Notes under the pieces: generated by a model | What the model saw: only the letters and a program-made list of their open reading frames with translations | The model's database searches: none | What the model was told of the DNA's origin: nothing | Part shown: positions 24,763-33,295 of the stretch, one piece after another | Layout: the number at the start of each line of letters is the position of its first letter | Position numbering within the stretch: the stretch's first letter is position 1 | Program-made: the position numbers and the translations under genes | Assembly: GCA_934647945.1 (NCBI GenBank) | Contig: CAKUFK010000005.1 | Coordinates: 62,001 to 126,000 of the forward strand | Origin: an uncultured Eubacteriales bacterium | GTDB taxonomy: Bacteria; Bacillota; Clostridia; Oscillospirales; Acutalibacteraceae | Reading direction: 5' to 3' | Length of the DNA stretch: 64,000 nucleotides

Positions 24763-27700
24763 ATGCAACGAGAGGATTCCCCCTTGTCCCACAAGGCCAT
24801 ACGTCTGACCCTGGCTGGTGCCGCGGCGCTGCTTGGCGCAATGCTGGTCGTGGTGATGCTTTGGTACGATAAAGACGGCGTTCCGTCGGACAACCTGCTG
24901 CGCAAATCCGTCTATGTCCTGGGTACGGCCCTTATCCTCGGGTTTTTGTTCGCGGTTTTTCTAAGTGAGGCTATGCGGGGCCGGAGGGACCGGCCGGTGA
25001 AACACGGCGTCTGGTTCTATCCGGTGGTGTCGGGGGTCCTGTCGCTTGCCTGCATGTGCCTGGCTTACACCTTTCTCGGCATGTGGCCCCTCGGGGACAA
25101 AACCGGCATGATCGTCGACATGCATCACCAATACGCGCCGCTTCTCGCCCGCCTGCGGGAGATGATCCTGACCGGCGGCAGTCCACTCTATTCCTTTGAA
25201 GTGGGGCTCGGCATCAATTTCGTCTCCCTGTTCGGCTATTACCTGGCCAGCCCCTTCAACCTCCTTCTGGTCTTCTTCCCGGAGCATCTTCTCGCCGAGG
25301 GGATCCTCGTCATCACTCTGCTCAAAAACGCGCTTGCCGGCGCTTTCTTCGCCGCCTGCGTGCAGAGCGTCTACCGCCGCCGGAACATCACCGTCCCCAT
25401 GGTATCCGTGATGTACGCGCTGATGATGTATATGATCGCGTATTCCTGGAACATCATGTGGCTGGATGTCGTGATGGTTCTGCCGCTCGTGATCCTGGGC
25501 TTCGAAAAGATGATGCGGACCGGGCGGTACTTGTGGTATATCCTGCCCCTTGCCTACGCGCTGATCGCCAATTATTACATCGGCTTCATGCTCTGTGTCT
25601 TCCTGGTGCTGTATTATCTGGTCTACGTATTCCGGAAAAAGCGCCGGGCCGAGCGGCAGGCGCTCGGGTTTGCCCGGTTCGCTGTGGGCTCCCTACTCGC
25701 GGGCGGGCTGGCGATGTTTCTGCTCGTGCCGGTGTTCCTGGCGCTCGGGCATACCTCCGCCGCGGGGGCCAAGCCGCCGGAGCTGACCTCCATGTTCGAC
25801 ATGTTCGGCCTGCTCGGACGGAATCTCTACGGCACCACTCCCACCATCCGGTCGGGGAACCTGCCCAATATCTATTGCGGACTGCTCGCCGTCCTGCTGC
25901 TGCCGATTTTTGCTACCCTGAAAGCCATCCCGCTGCGCCGGCGGGTGGCGTATATCGGGCTCTTCGCCGCCTTGGGCTTCAGCTGTACCATCAATCTCGC
26001 CAACCTTTTCTGGCACGGCCTGCATTTTCCGAACGACCTGCCCTACCGCTTCTCCTTCCTGTACAGCTTCGTGCTCCTCCTCATCGCGTTTGAAACGCTC
26101 CAGCACCTGCGCGCGGTCACCTTCAAGCAAATCGGGGCGTCGTTTGCCGCCCTGCTCGCTTATCTGATGGTGGAAGAGCATTTCGGGGACAAGGCGTACG
26201 GCTTTGAGGTCATCTATGTCAGCCTTCTGCTGCTGGCGGTTTATGCTGCGGTGCTGGCTCTCGTCGCCCGGCGGAAGATTCCGCGGGTCCGTATCGCCTA
26301 TGCCCTGCTTTGCCTCGTCGTGACGGGGGAAATGCTGTTCCATGCGGGCGGAGCCTTCCGCAAGCTGGATTCCCAGGAGCATTATACCTCCCACGGCAAC
26401 TATGTGGACAACGATGCCACCGAGACGATCCGTCAGGCAGTGGCGAAGGCGGAGCAGCTCGGCGACAGCGAAATGGGGAAGGAATTCTACCGCATGGAGC
26501 TGCTTCCCCGTCGCACCTGTGTGGACACAGCGCTGTTCGGATACCGGGGGATCACCGTTTTTTCCTCGAGCAACTATTACACCACTACCCGGACGATGGG
26601 AGCCCTGGGCTACGCGATCAACGGTGTCAACAGCCACCTTTACCGCTCCTTCGTCCCCACGGTCGATTCCCTGCTCGGGATCCGCTACCTGGTGATGAAC
26701 GCCGAGCTCACCTCCCACGACCAGCTCGTCTACCGGGAACCCATCAGCCACAACGGGGTCAACTATTATGTGTATGAGAACCCCGATGCCCTGCCCCTCG
26801 GGTTTGTCACCGACGCGGCGGTCAAGGACTGGCAATATACCTACTATTATCCCTTTACCTCCCAGAACACCCTGTTCAAGGCCATGACTGGGGACAGCCG
26901 GGAGCTGTTTACCCTTCATCCCGTCGGCGCGGGGATCAACAACACGTCGGCCACCGCGATCAATCTCTACGCCGCCGATGGCAAGGCGAACGGCACCTTC
27001 AAGGTCACCCTGCGAAGCGGCGGGCAGACCTTTGTCTACGCGGACTGCGGCGCGGCCAAGACCATCCAGGTCTCGGCAAACGGCTCGACCTGGTCGGTCA
27101 GCCCGCGGGAAGCCTATATCATCGACGCCGGTGTACTCAAAGAAGGGGACGAGCTGACCATGACGGTATCGGCGGAGATGTCCTGTACCGGCAACTTCTT
27201 TGTCGCCACCCTCAACCAGGACGTCTACCGCGACGCCATCGATACGCTGAAGGCCGGCGGGCTGGAGGTCACCTCCTTCACGGACAGCCATATTCTGGGG
27301 ACGGTCCGGTCGGAGGGCGGCGCCCTCTTCACCTCGATCCCCTACGATCCGGGCTGGCGGGTCAAGGTGGACGGGACGCCTGTGGAAACCTACGGCGTGT
27401 CCGAGGCCTTCCTGGCCTTCGACGTGCCGGCGGGCGAGCACACGGTCGAGCTGCGCTATACCCCTCAGGGGCTGTGGGCCGGGATCTTGTTCAGCGGCAT
27501 CAGCCTGTGCCTCGTGATCCTGCTCGCGATCCTGACCCATATCCGGCTGCAGCGGAAACGGGACGCGCGTCTGTTTGCCCGGTTCGATATCCCCTCGCCG
27601 GACAGCCTGCGTCCCCCGGCCGCTGGAGGAGGGAATGCTCCATACGCCGGCCCTCCGTCAGGGGCGGGACCGGCATTCCCGGATGGGAACATCCCCCTGG

Positions 27701-27786
27701 ACGGCGGGACAGCGCCGGGGGTGGATTCCGGGTCTCCTGACGGAGGCATGTGGGAGTCCCCGCCGCCTCCCACCGAGCCGGACTGA
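24763..27786 (+). CDS. YfhO-family membrane glycosyltransferase-like protein
   Basis: 1007 residues. About 12-13 membrane helices lie in the first 530 residues, starting with LAGAAALLGAMLVVVMLWY. A conserved early loop MIVDMHHQYAPLLARLREMI holds the acidic residues of GT-C folds, and a GLGINFVSLFGYYLASP loop follows. A large extracytoplasmic domain follows, ending with the typical YfhO tail: PYDPGWRVKVDGTPV and AGEHTVELRYTP, then a last helix and a Pro/Gly-rich cytosolic tail. YfhO proteins glycosylate lipoteichoic acid or other envelope polymers. Weak GGAG before the ATG. Monocistronic by the terminator after it. Confidence 0.88.
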   Translation: MQREDSPLSHKAIRLTLAGAAALLGAMLVVVMLWYDKDGVPSDNLLRKSVYVLGTALILGFLFAVFLSEAMRGRRDRPVKHGVWFYPVVSGVLSLACMCLAYTFLGMWPLGDKTGMIVDMHHQYAPLLARLREMILTGGSPLYSFEVGLGINFVSLFGYYLASPFNLLLVFFPEHLLAEGILVITLLKNALAGAFFAACVQSVYRRRNITVPMVSVMYALMMYMIAYSWNIMWLDVVMVLPLVILGFEKMMRTGRYLWYILPLAYALIANYYIGFMLCVFLVLYYLVYVFRKKRRAERQALGFARFAVGSLLAGGLAMFLLVPVFLALGHTSAAGAKPPELTSMFDMFGLLGRNLYGTTPTIRSGNLPNIYCGLLAVLLLPIFATLKAIPLRRRVAYIGLFAALGFSCTINLANLFWHGLHFPNDLPYRFSFLYSFVLLLIAFETLQHLRAVTFKQIGASFAALLAYLMVEEHFGDKAYGFEVIYVSLLLLAVYAAVLALVARRKIPRVRIAYALLCLVVTGEMLFHAGGAFRKLDSQEHYTSHGNYVDNDATETIRQAVAKAEQLGDSEMGKEFYRMELLPRRTCVDTALFGYRGITVFSSSNYYTTTRTMGALGYAINGVNSHLYRSFVPTVDSLLGIRYLVMNAELTSHDQLVYREPISHNGVNYYVYENPDALPLGFVTDAAVKDWQYTYYYPFTSQNTLFKAMTGDSRELFTLHPVGAGINNTSATAINLYAADGKANGTFKVTLRSGGQTFVYADCGAAKTIQVSANGSTWSVSPREAYIIDAGVLKEGDELTMTVSAEMSCTGNFFVATLNQDVYRDAIDTLKAGGLEVTSFTDSHILGTVRSEGGALFTSIPYDPGWRVKVDGTPVETYGVSEAFLAFDVPAGEHTVELRYTPQGLWAGILFSGISLCLVILLAILTHIRLQRKRDARLFARFDIPSPDSLRPPAAGGGNAPYAGPPSGAGPAFPDGNIPLDGGTAPGVDSGSPDGGMWESPPPPTEPD

Positions 27787-27816
27787 TTTCCGGACCAATA
27801 TCGTCTGCATCTCTCA

Positions 27817-27852
27817 GCGCGGCCTTTCCGGTTGGAAAGGCCGCTTTTTTTA
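27817..27852 (+). terminator. Terminator after yfhO
   Basis: GCGGCCTTTCC/GGAAAGGCCGC with a GGTT loop, then seven T. Confidence 0.85.
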
Positions 27853-27994
27853 TGGGAGGGGGGCTGGTATGGCCATTTCGCGGCGCCAGGGCCGGGACTG
27901 CCGTCCGCCTTCTCATAAAAGGCGGCTGGAGGGGCATACTAACGCCGCGCATGATATGTCTGCCGATAGGCACATGGAAAGGGAGAAGATACGG

Positions 27995-29269
27995 ATGCAT
28001 TTACAGATTGAGGACGTCCACGGACGCGAAATCCTGGATTCCCGCGGGAATCCGACGGTAGAGGCGGAGGTGATCCTGGCTGGCGGACGGCGCGGGCGGG
28101 CGGCCGTGCCCAGCGGCGCCTCCACCGGCCGCTTTGAGGCGCTGGAGCTTCGGGACGGGGATCCCGGCCGCTACGGAGGAAAAGGGGTGCTGACGGCGGC
28201 CGGCCATATCAGCACCCGGATCCGGGAAGCCCTGGTTGGGCAGGACGCCTCATGCACGGCGGCTGTCGACCGTATCCTGCTGGAGCTCGACGGCACCGGG
28301 GACAAATCCCGTCTTGGCGCGAACGCTATTCTGGCTGTATCCTTAGCCTGCGCCCATGCGGCAGCGAATGAGCTGCATCTGCCGCTGTACCGCTTTCTGG
28401 GGGGCACCGCCGCCGATACACTGCCGGTGCCGATGATGAACATCCTCAACGGCGGCGCTCATGCGGCCAACAATATGGATGTGCAGGAATGCATGATCAT
28501 GCCGGTGGGCGCTCCCTCGTTCCGGGAGGGGCTGCGCTGGTGTACCGAGGTGTTCCACCATCTCGCCGCCCTGCTCAAAAAGGAAGGATTGTCCACCGCG
28601 GTGGGGGACGAGGGCGGCTTTGCCCCCGACCTGAAAAGCGACGAGGAGGCGCTGGATTTCCTGCTCCGCGCCATCGAGGCGGCTGGTTATCGGCCGGGTG
28701 AGAATTTCGTGCTGGCGATGGATGCGGCCTCGAGCGAGTGGAAAGGTGAGGGCGGATACTGTCTGCCAAAATCCGGCCGCACCTACACGGCTGACGCGCT
28801 CATCGAACACTGGAAAGCCTTGAGCAGCCAATACCCTGTCCGGTCCATCGAGGATGCCCTGGACGAGGAGGACTGGGCGGGCTGGCAGCGTCTGACTGCG
28901 CAGCTTGGCGACCGGGTGCAGCTCGTCGGGGACGATTTGTTCGTCACCAATACCGAACGCCTGCAAAAGGGGATCGAAACCCGCTGCGGCAATTCGATTC
29001 TGATCAAGCTCAACCAGATTGGGACCCTTTCCGAGACGATGGCCGCCATCCGGATGGCGCAGAAAGCCGGCTACACGGCGGTGGTCTCCCACCGTTCGGG
29101 GGAAACCGAGGATACGACCATCGCGGACCTGGCCGTGGCGATGGGGGCGGGGCAGATCAAAACAGGCGCGCCGAGCCGGAGCGAACGGGTCGCGAAATAC
29201 AACCGCCTGCTGCGTATCGAAGAGGAACTCGGCTCCGCCGCCCGCTGGCCCGGGCATGCCTGCTTTTGA
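27995..29269 (+). CDS. eno: Enolase (phosphopyruvate hydratase)
   Basis: 424 residues, full length. It converts 2-phosphoglycerate to phosphoenolpyruvate in glycolysis. Family marks in order: REILDSRGNPTVEAEV near the N-terminus, loop SGASTGRFEALELRD, NILNGGAHAANNMDVQECM (with the catalytic Glu), DEGGFAPDL, metal ligand in LAMDAASSEW, GDDLFVTN, the catalytic Lys in LIKLNQIGTLSE, and the signature SHRSGETEDT. All key residues are present. Start ATG has GGGAG nine bases upstream. A longer upstream reading to 27575 crosses the previous gene and terminator and is rejected. Confidence 0.96.
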   Translation: MHLQIEDVHGREILDSRGNPTVEAEVILAGGRRGRAAVPSGASTGRFEALELRDGDPGRYGGKGVLTAAGHISTRIREALVGQDASCTAAVDRILLELDGTGDKSRLGANAILAVSLACAHAAANELHLPLYRFLGGTAADTLPVPMMNILNGGAHAANNMDVQECMIMPVGAPSFREGLRWCTEVFHHLAALLKKEGLSTAVGDEGGFAPDLKSDEEALDFLLRAIEAAGYRPGENFVLAMDAASSEWKGEGGYCLPKSGRTYTADALIEHWKALSSQYPVRSIEDALDEEDWAGWQRLTAQLGDRVQLVGDDLFVTNTERLQKGIETRCGNSILIKLNQIGTLSETMAAIRMAQKAGYTAVVSHRSGETEDTTIADLAVAMGAGQIKTGAPSRSERVAKYNRLLRIEEELGSAARWPGHACF

Positions 29270-29357
29270 GCGGAGACAGCATCTGTTTTTTTCAAGCCGG
29301 GCTGGCCGGGCAGAAATGGATCCGAAAAAGCCAGAATGAAAAGACGGCCGGAACGAA

Positions 29358-29430
29358 GGGCTTGACGTCTGTGAGCAGCAGACGTCAAGCCCTTTGAGCG
29401 TTGTTTTGATACGACGGTTATTATAGGCTT
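29358..29430. repeat. Dispersed palindromic repeat, copy 2
   Basis: Perfect 14-bp stem: GGGCTTGACGTCTG (29358-29371), loop TGAGCAG, CAGACGTCAAGCCC (29379-29392), then CTTTG and a flank AGCGTTGTTTTGATA resembling that of copy 1. It may terminate eno. The remaining ~200 bases to the kinase gene hold nothing I recognise. Confidence 0.6.
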
Positions 29431-29633
29431 AAGTCCCGCCATAGCGGTTCTTGAGAAGTCCGGAGAGACCTTTCGGGCCGTTGCATCCGCCACTGGTTGT
29501 TTCCATTTCCCCCGCGCGCCTTTCTCCGGGACTCCCCCCGGCGGTCCAACCACCCCCAAAGCGGGGTTTGCCTATCATACAGCCGAATTTCAGGTGTGTG
29601 CTTCAAGGCCGATCCCAGCTTTTATTAACCGTA

Positions 29634-30878
29634 TCACCCACTTTGCCGGTTCAGGGGAAGCAGGACGGTAAAAACCGTCCCCTCCTCCCCGCTGCGGACC
29701 GTAATTTTTCCTTTGTGGGTTTCCACGATGCTCTGCGCGATGGAAAGCCCAAGCCCGTAGCCACCTTTTTCGCGGCAACGGGAATCGTCCGCCCGGTAAA
29801 ACCGCTCGAACAGGTGCTCGAGCCTCGCGGGCGGAATGGGGACGCCGGTATTGTGCACCCGCAGCCGGGCCATGGACTGGGCGGTATCAAGGGTGAGGAG
29901 CACCCGACCCTCCCGGTCGGCGTATTTACAGGCGTTGTCCAGCAGGATGGCGGTCAGCTGTCCGAGCTGCCCGGCATCCCCCGTGACGGTGATGCCGGGG
30001 GCAACCCGGCTGTCCAACGTCAGTCCCTGTTCATACGCCACCGATTCAAAGGGGAGCAGACGGCTCATCACCACGTCGCTCAGATCCAAGGGAAGCATAG
30101 CCGGGGTGTGGGCCGTGTCGGCCCTCGCCAGAAAAAGCAGCTCGTCTACCAAGGTTTTCATCCGGCCGGCTTCCTCCTTGGTGTTTTCCACCCACTGCCG
30201 CTGGGCATTGATGGTGTCCTCCCGATGGGAGAGCAGGATGCCGGTGTTGGCAAGAATGACAGTTAGGGGTGTTTTGAGCTCGTGGGAGGCGTCGGCGACA
30301 AATTGCCGCTGCCGTTCCCAGGCGCGTTCCACCGGACGGAGTGCCCAGGCGGAGAGAAACAGGCTGATGACAAAAAAAGCTGTGAGCCCGCCGATCCCAA
30401 CGAGCAGTGAAGTCAGCAGCAGCCGCTGCATGGTGGATCTGCCGCTGCTCAGATCCACAAAAGCAAAGGTAGTACCCGCAGGGGTTTCCTCCCTCAAAAA
30501 CCGCAGTCCGAGCCCGGAGAGCACACCCGTTTTGCCTCCGTGTGCGAAGGCAAGGGAGACGGCCTGCGCGGCTTCTTCGTCGGTGACGCTCACCGTCTCC
30601 CCGTAGATGTCGGAGACAGCGCCGTCCGCCCCCGTCCGGACACAGAAAACCGGCAGGAAAGGCGTGTGCCTGTCCGGCTTCCTCTCCCCCATCTCAAAAC
30701 GGGGCGGGGCTTTGCCCCCAGCGGTATCCATGGCGAGGGCACGGGTGAGGGCCTCGTCGCTGTCGGTGCGGATCTGGCGATAGGTCGACAGGCAGAGCGT
30801 CGCGAAAACCGCCAGAAGCACCGCGCTGACGAACAGCATATTGATCAAGACAAATTTCCGCCGCAGCTTCCGGATCAT
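29634..30878 (-). CDS. Two-component sensor histidine kinase
   Basis: 414 residues. TM1 about 10-30, an extracytoplasmic sensor of about 120 residues with no named domain, TM2 about 152-177, then HisKA with the phospho-acceptor His199 in ADASHELKTPLT. The HATPase_c domain has N box LLDNACKYAD, F box HLFERFYRADDS and G box KGGYGLGLSIAQS. It signals to the response regulator, which overlaps it by four bases (ATGA). The pair diverges from the VTC/DUF4956/beta-helix operon, which is its likely target. Confidence 0.93.
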   Translation of the reverse strand: MIRKLRRKFVLINMLFVSAVLLAVFATLCLSTYRQIRTDSDEALTRALAMDTAGGKAPPRFEMGERKPDRHTPFLPVFCVRTGADGAVSDIYGETVSVTDEEAAQAVSLAFAHGGKTGVLSGLGLRFLREETPAGTTFAFVDLSSGRSTMQRLLLTSLLVGIGGLTAFFVISLFLSAWALRPVERAWERQRQFVADASHELKTPLTVILANTGILLSHREDTINAQRQWVENTKEEAGRMKTLVDELLFLARADTAHTPAMLPLDLSDVVMSRLLPFESVAYEQGLTLDSRVAPGITVTGDAGQLGQLTAILLDNACKYADREGRVLLTLDTAQSMARLRVHNTGVPIPPARLEHLFERFYRADDSRCREKGGYGLGLSIAQSIVETHKGKITVRSGEEGTVFTVLLPLNRQSG

Positions 30879-31555
30879 CCGATTTCCCCCTCTACCAGCC
30901 GGTATCCGACCCGACGGACGGTGGCAATCCCCACGCGGGATCCGAGAAAGGCGAATTTCTTGCGGAGAAAGGAGATATACGCTTCCACGTTGTTGTCCTC
31001 CGCACCCGACTCATACCCCCATACCCGGGTCAGGAGGTCTTCCTTCTGTACCAAGACGGCGGGATTCGCCATCAGGAGGCGGAGCACCTCGAATTCCTTG
31101 AATCCCAAATGGACCGAACGGGCGGCGCAGTGAAGGGTGTAGGTGGACAGGTTCAGCACGAGGTCCGCGAACCGCATTTCCTCGAGAACTACATCCCCTT
31201 GCCGCCGGGAAAGGGCGCGCACCCGCGCGAGGAGCTCCTCGGGTGAAAAGGGCTTGGTCATGTAATCGTCGGCGCCGCAGTCGAGCCCCGCCACTTTGTC
31301 GGGCACCTCGTCCCTCGCGGTCAGGAGCAGGACGGGAGTGGCAATCTTTTCCCGCCGGAGGCGGCGGACCACCTCAAACCCATCCATCCGCGGCAGCATA
31401 ACGTCGAGCACGATGACGTCGTACTGGCCGCTCCGGCCGTACGCGAGGCCATCCTCGCCGTCATAGACCAGATCGACCGCGTACCTCTGCTCCTTCATCA
31501 GCTGTCCGAGCGCCTCAGCCAGCCGTTTCTCATCTTCCACGATCAGGACACGCAT
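30875..31555 (-). CDS. OmpR/PhoB-family response regulator
   Basis: 226 residues. The receiver domain has acidic pocket VEDE, phospho-acceptor Asp51 in IVLDVMLP, switch Thr/Ser in LLLTARDE and Lys in MTKPFSPEELL. The C-terminal winged-helix DNA-binding domain includes LTRVWGYESGAEDNNVEAYI and ends RVGYRLVE. It controls transcription; the tandem 11-bp-phased repeats at 31774-31819 are good candidate sites. ATG 31555 has AGGAGG eight bases upstream; the longer frame to 31717 lacks one. Confidence 0.94.
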   Translation of the reverse strand: MRVLIVEDEKRLAEALGQLMKEQRYAVDLVYDGEDGLAYGRSGQYDVIVLDVMLPRMDGFEVVRRLRREKIATPVLLLTARDEVPDKVAGLDCGADDYMTKPFSPEELLARVRALSRRQGDVVLEEMRFADLVLNLSTYTLHCAARSVHLGFKEFEVLRLLMANPAVLVQKEDLLTRVWGYESGAEDNNVEAYISFLRKKFAFLGSRVGIATVRRVGYRLVEGEIG

Positions 31556-31773
31556 GGTGAATAGCCTCCTCCATTCGGCGGCGTCGGCATATCCGAGCCT
31601 TTTGCGAACAGGTTGGTTCTGAGTTTCGGGGGGCGGCCCCCCTTTTTCTGTATAATCCTTGGTTTTGGAGTCGCGCTCCGGACCTCTTTTCAACGGCCCA
31701 TCTCTATCTTGACACAAATCCCTGCCGGATGCAACAGGGGCCGAGGGCTTTTCTGCCCTTAGAATACCCGAAG

Positions 31774-31832
31774 AATCTGAAATGAATCTGAAAGGGGTTT
31801 TTCAGGCTGGTTTCAGATTTTTGCGGTATGAT
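31774..31832 (+). promoter_or_regulatory. OmpR-type dyad operator and VTC-operon promoter
   Basis: AATCTGAAA is repeated at 31774 and 31785, giving CTGAAA-N5-CTGAAA with an 11-bp period. Then TTTCAG-N5-TTTCAG at 31800-31816 is its inverted form with the same period. A -10 TATGAT at 31827-31832 follows and no good -35 is seen, as expected for an activator-dependent promoter. Regulation by the adjacent two-component system is inferred. No other feature seen in the 31556-31883 gap. Confidence 0.6.
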
Positions 31833-31883
31833 AGTCTCCACACCGAGGGGATTCCCTCCCTTTTTCGACAGGAGTGATGGCCT

Positions 31884-32645
31884 ATGAGCGGCAGCCCGAC
31901 CGTCTTCAAACGAATGGAACTGAAATACCGCCTGAGTGCCGTCCGGTTCCGTCCGTTCCTCGCCGCGCTGCGGGAGTATGCGGAGCCCGACGCCTACGGG
32001 CAATACACCATTGGAAGCCTGTACTACGACACGCCGGCCTACGACCTGATCCGTGCCAGCCTGGAAAAGCCGGTATATAAGGAGAAACTGAGGCTGCGCG
32101 GATATGGCATCCCAAAAGCGTCCGATACGGTCTACCTGGAGCTGAAAAAGAAATATAAAGGGGAGGTGTTCAAACGGCGGGTACCTCTTCCCTTGGAAAC
32201 GGCCGCACGCTATATGCGTACAGGAGAAAAACCCCATCCCTCCTGCCAGGTGCTCGAGGAAATCGACTGGTTTACCCGATGCCGGCCCCTCCAGCCGGCG
32301 GCCTACCTCGCCTATGACCGGACGGCCCTCTTCGACAGGGCCGATCCCGGCGTGCGCATCACGTTCGACGAGCGGATCCGCTACCGCGCCGACCATCTCG
32401 ACCTGTCCTTCGGAGACGAGGGCGCTCTCCTGTTCCCAGACGGCACCGTCGTCATGGAAATCAAGCTGCCGGGCTCCATGCCCCTGTGGCTCTCCCGCCT
32501 GCTCGATTCGTTTGCGCTCTATCCTGTATCGGTCTCCAAATACGGCACCTGCTACCGGGAACACCTGTTCCCGGAATCCACCAAGGAAGGAAGGATCCCT
32601 TTATGTTCGACACGTTTGCCGGAAGCATCCTCCAAAGCGGGCTGA
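31884..32645 (+). CDS. VTC-domain (polyphosphate polymerase-like) protein
   Basis: 253 residues, a single VTC tunnel domain. Seen: VFKRMELKYRLS (basic start strand), a TIGSLYYDTPAYDLIRAS turn, KEKLRLRGYG, VYLELKKKYKG, VFKRRVPLP, ITFDERIRYR and VVMEIKLPG. These carry the alternating Lys/Arg and Glu residues that line the polyphosphate tunnel in Vtc4 and metal sites in related CYTH proteins. In bacteria this domain sits beside DUF4956 and CotH/beta-helix genes, as here; activity there is unproven. AGGAG lies nine bases before the ATG. Its 3' end overlaps the DUF4956 start by 43 bases. Confidence 0.85.
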   Translation: MSGSPTVFKRMELKYRLSAVRFRPFLAALREYAEPDAYGQYTIGSLYYDTPAYDLIRASLEKPVYKEKLRLRGYGIPKASDTVYLELKKKYKGEVFKRRVPLPLETAARYMRTGEKPHPSCQVLEEIDWFTRCRPLQPAAYLAYDRTALFDRADPGVRITFDERIRYRADHLDLSFGDEGALLFPDGTVVMEIKLPGSMPLWLSRLLDSFALYPVSVSKYGTCYREHLFPESTKEGRIPLCSTRLPEASSKAG

Positions 32646-33280
32646 CCCCAGTGCTGTTCCTCATCTGTACCGCGGTTTCCTTGCTGCTGGGACTGGGGAC
32701 GGCTCTGATTTATATGCACCGCAGCCACTACTCCAAGAGCTTTGTGATTACCCTGGCGCTGCTGCCCGCCATGGTGCAGCTGGTCATCATGCTGGTCAAC
32801 GGCAATCTCGGCACCGGGGTAGCCGTGGCAGGGGCTTTCAGTCTCATCCGTTTCCGTTCGGTTCCGGGCAGTGCCAAGGAAATCGGCTGCATCTTTTTCG
32901 CCATGGCGATCGGCCTGGCCACCGGCATGGGGTATCTGCTGTTCGGGTTCCTGTTTTTCCTGGTGGTGGGGGCGGCGCTGCTGCTGCTCAACGCCACCAG
33001 GTTCGGTGAATCCCGCCAGGGGGATAGCCTGCTGCGGATCGTGATTCCGGAAAGTTTGGATTATGAGGGGCTATTCGATGATCTGTTCGATCAATACACC
33101 CAAGCGGCGGAGCTCATCCGGGTAAAGACCACCAACATGGGCAGCCTTTATGAGCTGACCTATCAGGTGCGCCTGAAGTCCCCCGCCGCGCAGAAGGCAT
33201 TTCTTGACGAGCTGCGTTGCCGCAATGGGAATCTGACCATTTCCTGCGGCAGGCTGGCATCCGACCGGGAAGAATTGTGA
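32603..33280 (+). CDS. DUF4956 membrane protein
   Basis: 225 residues. Four hydrophobic segments lie in the first ~120 residues: TPVLFLICTAVSLLLGLGTA, VITLALLPAMVQLVIMLV, IGCIFFAMAIGLATGMGYLL and FGFLFFLVVGAALLLL. The loop NLGTGVAVAGAFSLIRFRS is highly characteristic of DUF4956. A soluble ferredoxin-like C-terminal part follows. It regularly pairs with VTC proteins. ATG at 32603 after GGAAGGAAGG; coding overlap with the VTC gene implies translational coupling. Function unknown; it may couple polymer synthesis to the membrane. Confidence 0.88.
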   Translation: MFDTFAGSILQSGLTPVLFLICTAVSLLLGLGTALIYMHRSHYSKSFVITLALLPAMVQLVIMLVNGNLGTGVAVAGAFSLIRFRSVPGSAKEIGCIFFAMAIGLATGMGYLLFGFLFFLVVGAALLLLNATRFGESRQGDSLLRIVIPESLDYEGLFDDLFDQYTQAAELIRVKTTNMGSLYELTYQVRLKSPAAQKAFLDELRCRNGNLTISCGRLASDREEL

Positions 33281-33295
33281 CGGGAGGGCTTTTTG

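Noticed and set aside
25693..27540. 615-codon open frame on the minus strand
   Set aside because: It is fully antisense to yfhO, is His/Gly/Gln-rich without a domain, and arises from GC-rich third positions.
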